A stretch of 64,000 bases of DNA from JASGDN01 sp049841275 (GTDB lineage: Bacteria > Chloroflexota > Chloroflexia > Thermomicrobiales > UBA6265), in NCBI GenBank assembly GCA_049841275.1, contig JASGDN010000055.1, forward strand, positions 76,609 through 140,608, read 5' to 3'. The position numbers and the translations under genes are program-made. Positions 31,754 to 41,154 of the stretch are shown here, piece by piece. Under the pieces are notes generated by a model. It saw nothing but the letters and a program-made list of their open reading frames with translations. It did no database searches and had not been told where the DNA came from. Every line of letters starts with the position of its first letter. The first letter of the stretch is position 1.

Positions 31754-34312
31754 GTGAGCGACCGTTCCTACCGCCAACGCACGCCTTCGTCTCCCGTGAG
31801 CACACCCGCCAGCATTGCCTCCACCGACGCCAAGGCTGCCCGTGTGGCAGAGCGCCGGTTCGACACGATGTTGCAGGCTCTTCGGCATGCCTGGCGCGGT
31901 GGTCCGGAATCCGGCAGCGATATCGCGCTCGCCGTCCGCATGCTGCGCGAGTTGCAGACGCATGTGGCGACGACACACCACGTCGCCGGAACCATCGCGG
32001 CCTGCATCGACGAACTCGAACGCCTCCCCGGCGACCTCCACGCCCGCCGCTCCACCATCGAAGGCATTGCGAACCGGATGAAAGGCCTTCAGTCCGCGTT
32101 CGGCTCGCCTCATGAAGAGGCGCACGTCGGCAAGCTGAACAGCGCTCTCGGGGAACGGCGCGCCGGCCGGCCGGCCCCGCCGAAGGCGCCTGCCACCACG
32201 ATGGTGCGTCGCCTCCCGCCGGACGCGGCGATCACGGAGCTGCCGAAGATCGGCCCGAAGGTCGCCGAGAAGCTGGACAAGCTCGGCATCGCAACCATCG
32301 AGGACGCGCTGCATTTCCAGCCGCGCCGCCACATCGACTACTCCCGCACCCAGGAGATTGGCGCGCCCCAGCTCCTGCAAGGCGATGTCACCCTGCGCGG
32401 CGAGATCGTGGAGATGCGCGTCCACCAATCCCCGAACGGCAAAGGCCAGGGGCGCGTCGTCGCCCGCATCAGCGATGGCACCGGTACGCTCCGCATCACC
32501 TGGTTCAACAGCTTCATCAGCAAGCAACTGGTGGAAGGCGACGAGATCTTCGTCAGCGGCCAGATCGAAGGCGGCTACAGTGGCCTGCAGATGACCAACC
32601 CCGAATGGGAGATGGTTGGCGCCGCCGGCACGTCCACCGGGCGCCTCATCCCGGTCTACCCCTCTACCCAAGGCCTGGCGCAGAAGACACTACGGAACAT
32701 GACCCGAAATGCGCTTGACGCCACGAAGACGCAGCTCACCGACTGGCTCGCCGAGGTTCGGCCATATCTGCCCGAGGCAACCTGGAAACGCCTGCCGCCG
32801 CTCGCCGACGCGCTGGAGAACCTGCACTATCCGGAAACGCAGGAAGACTACGAGTTCGCGCGGATGCGCCTCTCGTTCGAGAACCTCCTCCTGCTCCAGA
32901 TCGGCCTGGTGAAGCGCAAGGGCGAGCAGCTCGCCCAGCCAGGACGCGCCTTCGCGCTGGATCAGGCGAAGCCGGATGCCTTCCGCGCGGTCTTGCCCTT
33001 CGCCCTCACGAATGCTCAGGATCGCGCTACCCAGGAGATCGTCCGCGATCTCCAGCGGCCGCATCCCATGACGCGCCTGTTGCAAGGCGATGTTGGCGCC
33101 GGCAAGACCGTGGTTGCGGCAATGGCGGCCGTCGTCGCCAAGGGGGCCGGGTACCAGACGGCGATCATGGCCCCGACCGAGATCCTCGCCGGGCAGCACG
33201 ACCGCAACCTGACCGCGCTCTTCGATCCCCTCCCGGAAGCGGACCGTCCGCGTATCGCCCGGCTGACCGGCTCGACCAAGGCAGCGGAACGGCGGCAGAT
33301 CGCCGCCGCGCTGGAATCCGGCGAGATCGACATCCTCGTCGGCACGCATGCACTGATCCAGGACTACGTCACGTTTGCCAACCTCGGTCTCGTCGTCATC
33401 GACGAGCAGCACCGGTTCGGCGTCCGCCAGCGCGGCGCACTCACCGAGAAGGCGCACGGGTTCCAGCCACACGTCCTCTCGATGACCGCCACGCCGATCC
33501 CGCGCACCCTGAATCTCGTCCTGAACGGAGACCTCGATGTCTCCGTCCTCGACGAGCGCCCGCCCGGACGCATTCCCATCGAGACGCGGCGCTACCTCGG
33601 CAGCGCCCGCGTCGACGCCTATCGCCTCGTCCGCGAGGAGATCGAGAAGGGACATCAGGCCTTCGTGATCTGCCCGTTGGTGGAGGAGTCGGAGGCCGTC
33701 GAGGCGAAAGCTGCGGTCGAGGAAGGGGAGCGGTTGCAGCGCGAGGTCTTCCCCCAGTTCCGGATCGCGGTCCTGCACGGGCGGATGAGCGCGAAGCAGA
33801 AGGACGAGGTGATGGCCGCCTTCCGCAACCGCGAATTCGACATCCTCGTTTCCACCTCCGTGGTGGAGGTCGGTATCGACATCCCGAACGCGACCGTGAT
33901 GATGATCGAGGGTGCGGACCGCTTTGGCCTCTCCCAGCTGCACCAGTTCCGGGGCCGTGTCGGTCGCGGCGGCGCGAAGAGCTATTGCCTGCTGCTCGCC
34001 GACGAGGTTTCCATGGATGGCAACCTCCGGCTGGAGACGATGGTCGCGACGGACAACGGCTTTGTCCTGGCGGAACGCGACCTCGAATTGCGCGGCCCCG
34101 GCGATTTCATCGGCACGCGCCAGAGCGGCCTGCCGGAACTCGGCTGGCTCGACCAGGGCTTCGATACGCGGTTGCTCGCCACCGCCCGCGAGACGGCGGA
34201 GAAGATCGTCGAGGCCAATCGCGCGCTCGACCACGAGCATTTCCCATTGCTTGGCCACAAGGTCCGCCAGTTCTGGGCAACCGCCGCGACCGTCGATGCC
34301 GGGAAATCCTGA
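31754..34312 (+). CDS. recG: ATP-dependent DNA helicase RecG
   Basis: An 852-residue branch-migration helicase for stalled forks and recombination intermediates. An N-terminal extension of about 145 residues precedes the wedge/OB domain, which begins near ITELPKIGPKVAEKLDKLGI. The helicase core shows LQGDVGAGKTVVAAMA (Walker A), VVIDEQHRFGVRQR (DExH), SMTATPIPRTL, VVEVGIDIPNATVM and QFRGRVGRG. The C-terminal RecG motif appears as GDFIGTRQSGLPEL. The GTG at 31754 has no striking RBS; a later start inside the extension is possible. It is divergent from the LPXTG gene. Confidence 0.95.
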   Translation: MSDRSYRQRTPSSPVSTPASIASTDAKAARVAERRFDTMLQALRHAWRGGPESGSDIALAVRMLRELQTHVATTHHVAGTIAACIDELERLPGDLHARRSTIEGIANRMKGLQSAFGSPHEEAHVGKLNSALGERRAGRPAPPKAPATTMVRRLPPDAAITELPKIGPKVAEKLDKLGIATIEDALHFQPRRHIDYSRTQEIGAPQLLQGDVTLRGEIVEMRVHQSPNGKGQGRVVARISDGTGTLRITWFNSFISKQLVEGDEIFVSGQIEGGYSGLQMTNPEWEMVGAAGTSTGRLIPVYPSTQGLAQKTLRNMTRNALDATKTQLTDWLAEVRPYLPEATWKRLPPLADALENLHYPETQEDYEFARMRLSFENLLLLQIGLVKRKGEQLAQPGRAFALDQAKPDAFRAVLPFALTNAQDRATQEIVRDLQRPHPMTRLLQGDVGAGKTVVAAMAAVVAKGAGYQTAIMAPTEILAGQHDRNLTALFDPLPEADRPRIARLTGSTKAAERRQIAAALESGEIDILVGTHALIQDYVTFANLGLVVIDEQHRFGVRQRGALTEKAHGFQPHVLSMTATPIPRTLNLVLNGDLDVSVLDERPPGRIPIETRRYLGSARVDAYRLVREEIEKGHQAFVICPLVEESEAVEAKAAVEEGERLQREVFPQFRIAVLHGRMSAKQKDEVMAAFRNREFDILVSTSVVEVGIDIPNATVMMIEGADRFGLSQLHQFRGRVGRGGAKSYCLLLADEVSMDGNLRLETMVATDNGFVLAERDLELRGPGDFIGTRQSGLPELGWLDQGFDTRLLATARETAEKIVEANRALDHEHFPLLGHKVRQFWATAATVDAGKS

Positions 34313-34321
34313 CGACGCGGG

Positions 34322-34354
34322 ATGACCAGGGGATCACTCCGATCCCCTGGTCAT
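34322..34354. terminator. 14-bp stem hairpin between recG and MFS gene
   Basis: ATGACCAGGGGATC pairs with its exact complement across ACTCC. It is positioned between convergent stops at 34312 and 34388. Confidence 0.65.
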
Positions 34355-34387
34355 TCTCGACGTTGGCCGTGCTCCGTCGATGCTCGG

Positions 34388-36049
34388 CTATTCCTCGCCC
34401 GAGGGCGCTATCGGCACCACCACAGGGGCCGCCTGCTCCACCGTGTGGTCCGACCGTGCCGGGGCAGCTTCGGCATCCGCCACCCGATCCTTGATCGCGA
34501 AGAGCGAGAGCACTGCCACGCCAACGATCGCGATTCCGGTGATGACGAACGACTCGTGCATGCCGTCCACGAACGCCTGCGAGCTCGCGCGGTAGATCGT
34601 ACTGGCGATCTGTCCCGGCACATCGGCGAAATACTCCGGATCGTAGATGACCCGGCCAGCGTAGTTGATCCCGCTCCCAATCAGGTCGAGCACCGGTTGC
34701 AATGGCCCCGCCTGGGGGTCGCCGCGCATCTGCCGGATACTGGCGTGCGCATTGAAGGCATCCCGGTAGGTCTGGTTCATGATCGTCCCGAGGAGTGCCA
34801 CGCCGAACGCAAAGCCCATCTCCCGGATCGCCCCATTCACCGCCGACGCCACGCCGCTCTTGTCGGATGAGACACTGTTGAGCACCGCCGTCGTCATCGG
34901 CGCGAAGATCAGCGAAAACCCGAACCCCATCACCATCATCGCCGGCAGGACATCGAGGAACGTGGCTTCCGCGCTCGTCCGCAGGTAGAGGAACGCCGAG
35001 GCGCCGGCGATCAGCATGCCAAGCGAGATCAGCTTGCTGGGGCCGATCCGGTTCACCAGGCTGCCGGAGATGGGTGAGAAGACGATCATCGTTGCCACCA
35101 TCGGCAGCATCGTCAACCCGTTCCTGATCGGGGAGTAGCCATGCACGTTCTGGAAGTAGAGCGTCATGGAAAACGCGATACCGGAGATGAAGAACGAGAC
35201 CGCGAACGAATCGATATTGGCCGCCGTGAACGTGCTCGACCGGAAGAATTCCAGCGGCACCATCGGCTTCTCGGTTCGCTGTTCGACAACGATGAATGCC
35301 GCGAGGAGGAGCGCCGCCAGCGCGAATGCCGCCAGGATCAACGAATCGCCCCAGCCGCGCTCGCCGGCCTCGATCAGCGCCCACGTCAGCGAGGCGATGG
35401 CACCAGTGACGAGCAGGGTTCCGGGGATGTCGGTCGCCGCCGCACCCGACTCATCACGAGATTCGCGCACCACCGCCGAGGTCACGAGGAAGGCGACGAT
35501 CCCGATCGGCACATTGATCAGGAAGATCCATTGCCAGGCGAAGTTCTCGACGATCAATCCGCCAACGATCGGCCCGAAGGCAAGACCGGACATCGACACC
35601 GCCGACCAGATACCGAGCGCCTTGCCCCGCTCTGCCGGGGGGAAGGCCGCCGAGATCAGCGAGAGGGAGAGCGGCATGATCAATGCCCCACCGATACCCT
35701 GCACGCATCGCGCGACGATGAGCCATTCGGTGTTCTGCACCAGCGCCGCCGCCCCTGATGTTGCCGAGAAGATGGCCACGCCGGCGAGGAAGAATCGCTT
35801 GCGTCCGAACCGATCCCCGAGGCCGCCAGCGGTGATCTGGAGCGAGGCGAAGACGAGCGTATACCCCGACACGATCCATTGCAGTTGCGTCAGCGAGGGG
35901 GAGAAATCCTCCGAGATCGTCGGCAGCGCGACATTGAGCACGAGATTATCGAGAATCGCCATGAACAGCGCGAAGCAGCTGGCAAAAAGCACCCACCATT
36001 TCGCGTTGTTGTCGTTGACGCGACCCGAGAGCCACTGATTCGAACCCAT
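34388..36049 (-). CDS. DHA2-family (EmrB/QacA) MFS drug exporter
   Basis: A 553-residue, 14-helix proton-driven exporter. The first helix has FALFMAILDNLVLNVALPTI, the DHA2 motif, and loop 2-3 has GGLGDRFGRKRFFLAG (MFS motif A). VARCVQGIGGALIMPLSL is motif B and SGLAFGPIVGGLI is motif C, typical of drug/proton antiporters. A large loop near helices 13-14 (about residues 445-505) lies outside the membrane. The C-terminal tail is Ala/Pro-rich. The frame runs to 36208, but the ATG at 36049 follows AGGAAGGA and begins MGSNQWLSG. No regulator adjoins it, and the substrate cannot be told. Confidence 0.88.
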   Translation of the reverse strand: MGSNQWLSGRVNDNNAKWWVLFASCFALFMAILDNLVLNVALPTISEDFSPSLTQLQWIVSGYTLVFASLQITAGGLGDRFGRKRFFLAGVAIFSATSGAAALVQNTEWLIVARCVQGIGGALIMPLSLSLISAAFPPAERGKALGIWSAVSMSGLAFGPIVGGLIVENFAWQWIFLINVPIGIVAFLVTSAVVRESRDESGAAATDIPGTLLVTGAIASLTWALIEAGERGWGDSLILAAFALAALLLAAFIVVEQRTEKPMVPLEFFRSSTFTAANIDSFAVSFFISGIAFSMTLYFQNVHGYSPIRNGLTMLPMVATMIVFSPISGSLVNRIGPSKLISLGMLIAGASAFLYLRTSAEATFLDVLPAMMVMGFGFSLIFAPMTTAVLNSVSSDKSGVASAVNGAIREMGFAFGVALLGTIMNQTYRDAFNAHASIRQMRGDPQAGPLQPVLDLIGSGINYAGRVIYDPEYFADVPGQIASTIYRASSQAFVDGMHESFVITGIAIVGVAVLSLFAIKDRVADAEAAPARSDHTVEQAAPVVVPIAPSGEE

Positions 36050-36615
36050 CGATGTCCTTCCTCCGGCGCAAGACCTGACCAGCCGGAGGCGTGCGCCTCC
36101 AGCCGTCAGCAATTCGCCGCGATACCAATGCAGAACAGGATTTGCGAGAACCCCCTGCGCCGGCGAGAGGCCAAGGTGGCCCGGCCCAGGGAACCGCGGA
36201 ACGATCACATCGAAGACGACTCAGCCGCCGGGAATGTGACACGCCAGCGACCATGATGAACCCCGGCCGGCGTGGCGAAATCGGTAGGAGCTACGTATTT
36301 CGTGTGCGAACTCCCTACGTGATGTTGCCCAGAAACGTTTCACATGGAGCACTTGGGCGGCATCGATCTCAACTATAGGAAGCGAGTCCCGAGATGGCTT
36401 CTTCCACCTTGCTGTGCGTGCCAGACCGATCATGTGCGGTGCGGTTCGGCGATACTGGTGCGCCCAACCGCTTTCGAATCATCCACCCGAATGAGGCCAG
36501 ATTCGTTCCTCAATACCGCGAGCGACGTATCATTCCGTCATCACGCGCCATCAGGCCGCACGATCGTTCCGGACCCCGAACGGGACGCATTCGCCCCAGG
36601 AGAGAGATTCGTATC
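36050..36615. other. Divergent spacer MFS-rsmD, no gene seen
   Basis: A 566-bp region between divergent genes. Open frames here lack protein-like composition and ribosome sites. It contains AT-richer patches (36290-36330 and 36360-36380, including AACTATAGG) that could hold promoters, but no hexamer pair is convincing. Confidence 0.35.
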
Positions 36616-37212
36616 ATGCGTGTCATCGCCGGTTCTGCCCGCGGCCGCCAGCTCAAGGGTCCGCCCAGCTTCGCGACCCGCCCGATGACCGACAAGGTCA
36701 AGGGCGCGCTCTTCAACACCCTCCGTTCGCTCGGGGTGGAGCCGGACCGTATCCTCGACCTCTACGCGGGTACTGGCGCGATCGGCATCGAAGCCCTCTC
36801 GCGTGGCGGGAGCTGGGCCACGTTCGTGGACAAGGGCCGCGAGCAATGCGCGACCATTCGCTGGAATCTCGATCACGCCGGGTTTTCGGACCGCGCCGAG
36901 GTGAAGCAGGCCGGCGTCGAGAGCTTCGTGGAGACCGCTCACGACACGTACGACTTCATCATGATGGACCCACCCTACGCCGATCCGGAGATCATTCCGG
37001 TCCTGGAGCGGGTCGCCGCATCCCGCTTGCTACAATCCGACACGATCGTCGTCGTCGGTCACGCCGAGCGCGTGCCGATGCCGGACACGGCCGGGCGGCT
37101 CGAACGCCTCAAGTTGCGCTGCCACGGCGATAGCTGCTTTTCGATCTACGAGGTCGCCCCGAACGACGAACCCGTCCCTGGCCGTTCCGGGGACACCGAA
37201 GGAACCGCATGA
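36616..37212 (+). CDS. rsmD: 16S rRNA (guanine966-N2)-methyltransferase RsmD
   Basis: A 198-residue SAM-dependent methyltransferase. It begins MRVIAGSARGRQLKGPP, then RPMTDKVKGALFNTL, both RsmD hallmarks. The SAM-binding motif is ILDLYAGTGAIGIEALSRG, and the catalytic motif is MMDPPYADPE (DPPY). The upstream open frame to 36394 is not needed. The stop overlaps the coaD start by four bases (ATGA), a widespread rsmD-coaD coupling. CAGGAG lies some 13 nt upstream. Confidence 0.94.
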   Translation: MRVIAGSARGRQLKGPPSFATRPMTDKVKGALFNTLRSLGVEPDRILDLYAGTGAIGIEALSRGGSWATFVDKGREQCATIRWNLDHAGFSDRAEVKQAGVESFVETAHDTYDFIMMDPPYADPEIIPVLERVAASRLLQSDTIVVVGHAERVPMPDTAGRLERLKLRCHGDSCFSIYEVAPNDEPVPGRSGDTEGTA

Positions 37213-37718
37213 CGCTGGCTATCTACCCTGGCAGCTTCGATCCGATCACGAATGGGCATCTCGATGTCGCCCTGCGGGCGGCACGTCTCTTCGACACCCT
37301 GATCCTCTCGATCTACGAAGGATCCGAGAAGCTGACGGCCCTCTTCCCGTTCGCCGAGCGTATCGCGCTCGCGCGGGAGGCAATCGCCGCCTCGGACGAT
37401 CCCTTCGCCGGGCGCATCGTCGTGGACAGCTTCACCGGACTCGCCGTCAACTACGCGCGGGAGAAGGGGGCAACGACCATCGTGCGCGGGCTGCGAGCCG
37501 TTTCCGATTTCGAGTACGAATTCAAGTACGCGCACATGAACGAGCACCTGGCTCCGGAGATCGAGGTCGTCTGCCTCATGACCTCGGCAAAGCACTCCTT
37601 CATCAGCTCCACGTTCATTCGCGAGGTCTCCTCCCTCGGGGGCGATGTGCATGGCCTCGTGCCGGCGAACGTCGAGGACGCCTTGTTGCGGCGGTTCGCG
37701 CCGGCCACGTTTCCCTGA
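37209..37718 (+). CDS. coaD: Phosphopantetheine adenylyltransferase
   Basis: A 169-residue nucleotidyltransferase making dephospho-CoA from phosphopantetheine and ATP. Motifs: IYPGSFDPITNGHLDV (HxGH appears as NGHL), IVRGLRAVSDFEYEFKYAHMN, and FISSTFIREVSSLGGDV. Length and motif spacing are normal. It is translationally coupled to rsmD and probably transcribed with it. The coiled-coil gene follows after 160 bp. Confidence 0.95.
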   Translation: MTLAIYPGSFDPITNGHLDVALRAARLFDTLILSIYEGSEKLTALFPFAERIALAREAIAASDDPFAGRIVVDSFTGLAVNYAREKGATTIVRGLRAVSDFEYEFKYAHMNEHLAPEIEVVCLMTSAKHSFISSTFIREVSSLGGDVHGLVPANVEDALLRRFAPATFP

Positions 37719-37878
37719 TCGGGTCTGGGCAGCGTACGGCCACCTTTTGCCAATGCCGCGCCAAACCTGAGAGAATGGACGCAAGTATTGGCACGACGTA
37801 CCAGACGCCGGGTATGGACGGGCGATCCGCCGGGAACGCCACGACGAAGCGGCCGGCACCGGCTTTCGGGAGAAGATC

Positions 37879-38394
37879 ATGAACGACCGCGGTGGGCACC
37901 AGATTCAGCCGGATGGCACCGCCGACATCCTCTATCTGGTCGACCGGCTGGAAGAACTCGTCGGCGAAGGCAAGCGCGTGCCGTTCAGCACGCGGATCAT
38001 GGTCGAGGAGGAGGAGTTCCTCGCCCTCGTGGATCAGCTCCGCGAGGCCGTGCCGAACGAGATCAAGCAGGCCCAGCGCGTGATCAAGGAGCGCGAGCGC
38101 ATCATTGGCGAAGCGCAGGACGAGGCTGGGCGTATCGTCCAGATCGCGCAGGGGCAGGCGGAACGCCTCGTCTCGCAGAACGCGATCGTCCAGGAATCCC
38201 GGCAACGCAGCGAGGAGATGCTGCACCTGGCCGAGGAGGAGCGCCAGCGCGCTCGCGGCGAGATCGATGTTTTCATCATGGAGCAGATCGAGCTCGTGGA
38301 AGCCGCTGTCCGCCGTGGCATGGCAGTGATGGAAGACGCCGTCGAGCAGACGCTGGAGACGATGGAGCAAGCGCGCGCCGCCGTCGGTTCGTGA
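37879..38394 (+). CDS. Coiled-coil protein (ATP synthase b-subunit/DivIVA-like)
   Basis: A 171-residue, mostly helical charged protein. A short N-terminal part (ADILYLVDRLEELVGEGKRVPFST) precedes a long heptad-rich helix from about residue 55, with QRVIKERERIIGEAQDEAGRI, QAERLVSQN and ARGEIDVFIMEQIELVEAAV. It resembles the YlqD/ATPase b-like proteins that often follow coaD in Chloroflexota. No membrane anchor or catalytic motif is present. A structural or scaffold role in division or envelope is only a guess. The ATG follows GGGAGAAGATC. Confidence 0.65.
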   Translation: MNDRGGHQIQPDGTADILYLVDRLEELVGEGKRVPFSTRIMVEEEEFLALVDQLREAVPNEIKQAQRVIKERERIIGEAQDEAGRIVQIAQGQAERLVSQNAIVQESRQRSEEMLHLAEEERQRARGEIDVFIMEQIELVEAAVRRGMAVMEDAVEQTLETMEQARAAVGS

Positions 38395-38426
38395 GGAGTC
38401 ACAAGCCAACGTCGCGGAATCTGGAG

Positions 38427-39608
38427 TCAGGCGATGTCGGACTCCCGTTTGGTTGGCTGGGGTGCGGCAGGGCCGATCACCAGCCAGGAAGCGGCTGACA
38501 GCACCATCCAGATCACGGCGTACGCAAATGCGACCGAGGGTGAAACGGCTGTATAGAGCAGCCCGACCGCGGCAGTCGAGGCGAAATCACCAACCGCCTG
38601 GAGCCCACCCAGCAGACCGAAGCCACTTCCGCGCAAGTCGTCGGGCAGGGCCTGCGTGATGAACGCCGATTCCGCCGTCTCGACCAGGCCAATACCGACA
38701 CCCGCCAACGCAAACGGCATCGCCATCCAGCCCCATCCACCGAGTGGCGAGGCAAACGCGGCATACGCCACACCGTAGACCAGCGATCCCGCGACCAGCG
38801 CCGCTCGCGTCCGGCCACGATCGATCCACTGCCCGCCTGCAAGGGCCGCCAGCGAGGCGGCGACGTTATGCACGGCATAGAGCACAATGGCGAGGGACGC
38901 TGCCGTCGTTGCCGGCCAGCCATCATGCTGGAGCACATCGGTCGCGCGCAGGATCAGCATGGTTGACGCCATGTTGCCGAGCTCGAACAGGGCAATCGGC
39001 ACCAGCAACCGGGGCAGGCCGGTCTGCCCGAGTTCTCGCAGGCGCAGACCGGCCTGACGGCGTACCACCGGCCGGGCCAGCTTGCGTGCTTCGGCCGCGG
39101 CCACGACGATCGCGACCGCGGCCAGCAGACCCGGAATGACGGAGGCGAACATCGCCGCGCGAATCCCGACCCACGACACCAGGTCGGCCGCAAGCAACGG
39201 TCCAAGCACTGCTCCCGCATTGTCGCCGGCTCGCTCGATACCGTAGGCCTTGCCATAGGCTTCGGGCGGAGCCAGGTTTGCCAGCAATGCATCGCGGGCC
39301 GGCGAACGCAGCCCGCGCGAGATCCAGCTGATCCCGCGCAGCAGGCCCACCTGCCAGACAGCCGTGGCCAGGCCGATCGTCCCGGTCGCGATGGCGGTGC
39401 CGACATACCCGCCGGAGGCCATACGCTCCCGCCGTTCGGGATCGTTGGCCAGCGGACCGTTCACGAGCTTGGTCACCCCCATCAGCCCATCGGAGATTCC
39501 CTCGATCAGTCCAAGCGCACTTGCCGGAGCATGCAGCGTGGAGCTGACGAAACTCGGGAGTACAGAGGTGACGATCTCGTGCCCGGAATCGGAGAAGAGG
39601 CTCGACAA
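38427..39608 (-). CDS. MFS transporter, N-terminus apparently frameshifted
   Basis: A 393-residue, about 12-helix transporter of the major facilitator superfamily. It reads SLFSDSGHEIVTSVLPSFVSS, then GLIEGISDGLMGVTKL, and GLLRGISWISRGLRSPARDALL, resembling drug or multidrug exporters of this sub-branch. In this frame the only start is a weak TTG at 39608, and the first helix begins almost at once. In the adjacent frame an ATG at 39688 opens MTDATEHENAVEPDTPHKP and would join in frame as ESG-AIGLSSLF if the four Cs at 39617-39620 (plus strand) were five. A real gene of 38427-39688 with a one-base lesion, or a sequence error, is likely. It is convergent with the coiled-coil gene. Confidence 0.75.
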   Translation of the reverse strand: MSSLFSDSGHEIVTSVLPSFVSSTLHAPASALGLIEGISDGLMGVTKLVNGPLANDPERRERMASGGYVGTAIATGTIGLATAVWQVGLLRGISWISRGLRSPARDALLANLAPPEAYGKAYGIERAGDNAGAVLGPLLAADLVSWVGIRAAMFASVIPGLLAAVAIVVAAAEARKLARPVVRRQAGLRLRELGQTGLPRLLVPIALFELGNMASTMLILRATDVLQHDGWPATTAASLAIVLYAVHNVAASLAALAGGQWIDRGRTRAALVAGSLVYGVAYAAFASPLGGWGWMAMPFALAGVGIGLVETAESAFITQALPDDLRGSGFGLLGGLQAVGDFASTAAVGLLYTAVSPSVAFAYAVIWMVLSAASWLVIGPAAPQPTKRESDIA

Positions 39609-39882
39609 GCCGATGGCCCCGATTCCAGGAGTGGCTTGTGTGGCGTATCGGGTTCCACGGCGTTCTCGTGCTCGGTCGCGTCAGTCATGATGAGCGTCCG
39701 CCTTCAATCCACGAATCCGGTTGTCGTGGCGGATGCCTGACCCGGCAACGCATCGCAGGATGCAGGAGCCGCGGCGCGACATAATGGACCGGCAGCATAC
39801 GCAACTCCGCCGCGGTGGATTGTATCGCCGGGAGCGCCAACCGGTGCCGGTGGAATCGAACGGAATTCGCCGCATGCGGCAT

Positions 39883-39911
39883 TTGAACGTGCGCACTGCG
39901 TGCCGTATACT
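39883..39911 (+). promoter_or_regulatory. Sigma70-type promoter for DUF177-rpmF
   Basis: TTGAAC (39883-39888), a 17-bp spacer and TATACT (39906-39911) make the best promoter in the window. Transcription would begin near 39918, some 100 nt upstream of the DUF177 start, and almost directly into a hairpin at 39921-39943. Confidence 0.65.
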
Positions 39912-39920
39912 GTCACGGTT

Positions 39921-39946
39921 ACGCCGGGTGTTACCCCCGGCGTTTT
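39921..39946 (+). terminator. Promoter-proximal terminator-like hairpin (attenuator candidate)
   Basis: ACGCCGGG (39921-39928) pairs with CCCGGCGT (39936-39943) across a 7-nt loop, followed by TTT then CG. It begins within a few bases of the predicted transcription start. It has the form of an intrinsic terminator but lies before, not after, the DUF177-rpmF genes. Confidence 0.5.
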
Positions 39947-40016
39947 CGTGCACGCCATCCTGGCCGCGGTCTGCGTCCGGAGGCACCGCGCGAACGGTAA
40001 CGGTACGAGCAACGCC

Positions 40017-40598
40017 ATGGCACACGATGACGGTCGCATCGTCGACCTTCAGGACGATACCCGGCTCAATGTCGCTTCGTTGTTGATGGAGCCGGTTGGT
40101 AGTACGCGGGACGTCGAGCTCTCCCTTCCGGAATTTTCCCTGGATGATGAGCTGGTCGCCCGAAACGTCGAGATGCAGGCCCACCTGACCCGTTTGCAGG
40201 ATCAGATCCTTGTCTCGGCGCATGCTACAGGTCACGTTCAGCTTGAATGCGTCCGCTGCCTCGAACCCTACGATCAGCCGTTCGATGAAACCTTCACCGA
40301 ACAGTTCTTCCAGACGGTCGATGTACGAAGCGGCGCGGAGTTGACCCCGAAGGCGAGTACGGGGGTCGAGGACGATGACGACGAGGACCTGCGATTCTCG
40401 ATCGATGAGAGTCACCAGTTGGACTTCGGCGAATCGCTTCGGCAGTGGATACTCCTGGCGATGCCTATGCGTCCCACGTGCGGCGATGCATGCCCCGGCC
40501 CGGCGATGACCTCGACGGACGAGAACGCATCCGGCGACGGGCGCTTCGCGGATCTTGCCAGGCTACTCGAAGACATGGAGTCCGACGCCAGTGCCTGA
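40017..40598 (+). CDS. DUF177/YceD-family 23S rRNA accumulation protein
   Basis: A 193-residue protein of the DUF177 (YceD) family, which is nearly always encoded just before rpmF and affects 23S rRNA levels or processing. The conserved segment is HLTRLQDQILVSAHATGHVQLECVRCLEPYDQPF with the CxxC pair, then DLRFSIDESHQLDFGESLRQWILLAMPMRPTCGDACPG with a second CxxxC. Together these probably hold zinc. A Glu/Asp stretch separates the halves. The ATG at 40017 gives a family-normal start; the frame is open to 39900. Upstream lie a strong promoter and an attenuator-like hairpin. Confidence 0.85.
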   Translation: MAHDDGRIVDLQDDTRLNVASLLMEPVGSTRDVELSLPEFSLDDELVARNVEMQAHLTRLQDQILVSAHATGHVQLECVRCLEPYDQPFDETFTEQFFQTVDVRSGAELTPKASTGVEDDDDEDLRFSIDESHQLDFGESLRQWILLAMPMRPTCGDACPGPAMTSTDENASGDGRFADLARLLEDMESDASA

Positions 40599-40669
40599 CG
40601 GCGGCATCGGAACGGATCTGCCGGGGAGCCGCACCATGCGGCGAGTCCCCGCGGCAAGGAGGAATCGTC

Positions 40670-40870
40670 ATGGGTGCACTTCCCAAGCAACGGATCAGTC
40701 GCGCGCGGCAGGGCAACCGCCGCCGCCATCACTTTCTCGTCGCCCCGCAGCTCGTGGAATGTCAGAACTGCGGCGGCAAGCGCCGGTCGCATCACGTCTG
40801 CCCGACGTGCGGCACCTATCGCGGCCGCCAGGTGATCGAGATCGAGGCGCGCCGCCGTCCGCAGGCATAA
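40670..40870 (+). CDS. rpmF: 50S ribosomal protein L32
   Basis: A 66-residue L32. It begins MGALPKQRISRARQGNRRRHH, then LVECQNCGGKRRSHHVCPTCGTYRGRQV. Two CxxC pairs form the zinc-binding version. AAGGAGG lies 7 nt before the ATG at 40670. The order DUF177-rpmF-fabH is a widespread arrangement that links ribosome assembly with fatty-acid synthesis. A hairpin lies 56 nt downstream. Confidence 0.95.
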   Translation: MGALPKQRISRARQGNRRRHHFLVAPQLVECQNCGGKRRSHHVCPTCGTYRGRQVIEIEARRRPQA

Positions 40871-40925
40871 GCCGGCGAACGGCGTGTGGGAGATACCATC
40901 GTTATCTCCGGAACTCACGCAAGCG

Positions 40926-40969
40926 GGAAACGGGTGAGGTGGCATATCCTGCCTCCTCGCCCGTTTTCC
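40926..40969 (+). terminator. Imperfect hairpin after rpmF
   Basis: GGAAA-CGGGTGAGG pairs imperfectly with CCTCGCCCGTTTTCC across about 15 nt. It may partly separate rpmF from fabH transcription. Confidence 0.45.
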
Positions 40970-41154
40970 GTGTCTCGCCCATAATGGACGCAGACAGAAA
41001 CGCCAGCGCAGCAAGTCCGGCGCTCCGGCACCGGGTGCATATGGCTCGCCTACGGCAGCATGCGCCCGCCACCAACGCCATCCTGTCGCGCCGCTGGCAA
41101 GATTCCACGAGCACCGGACGTCCCCGAGGCGACCGGCACGGAACAGGACCGACG

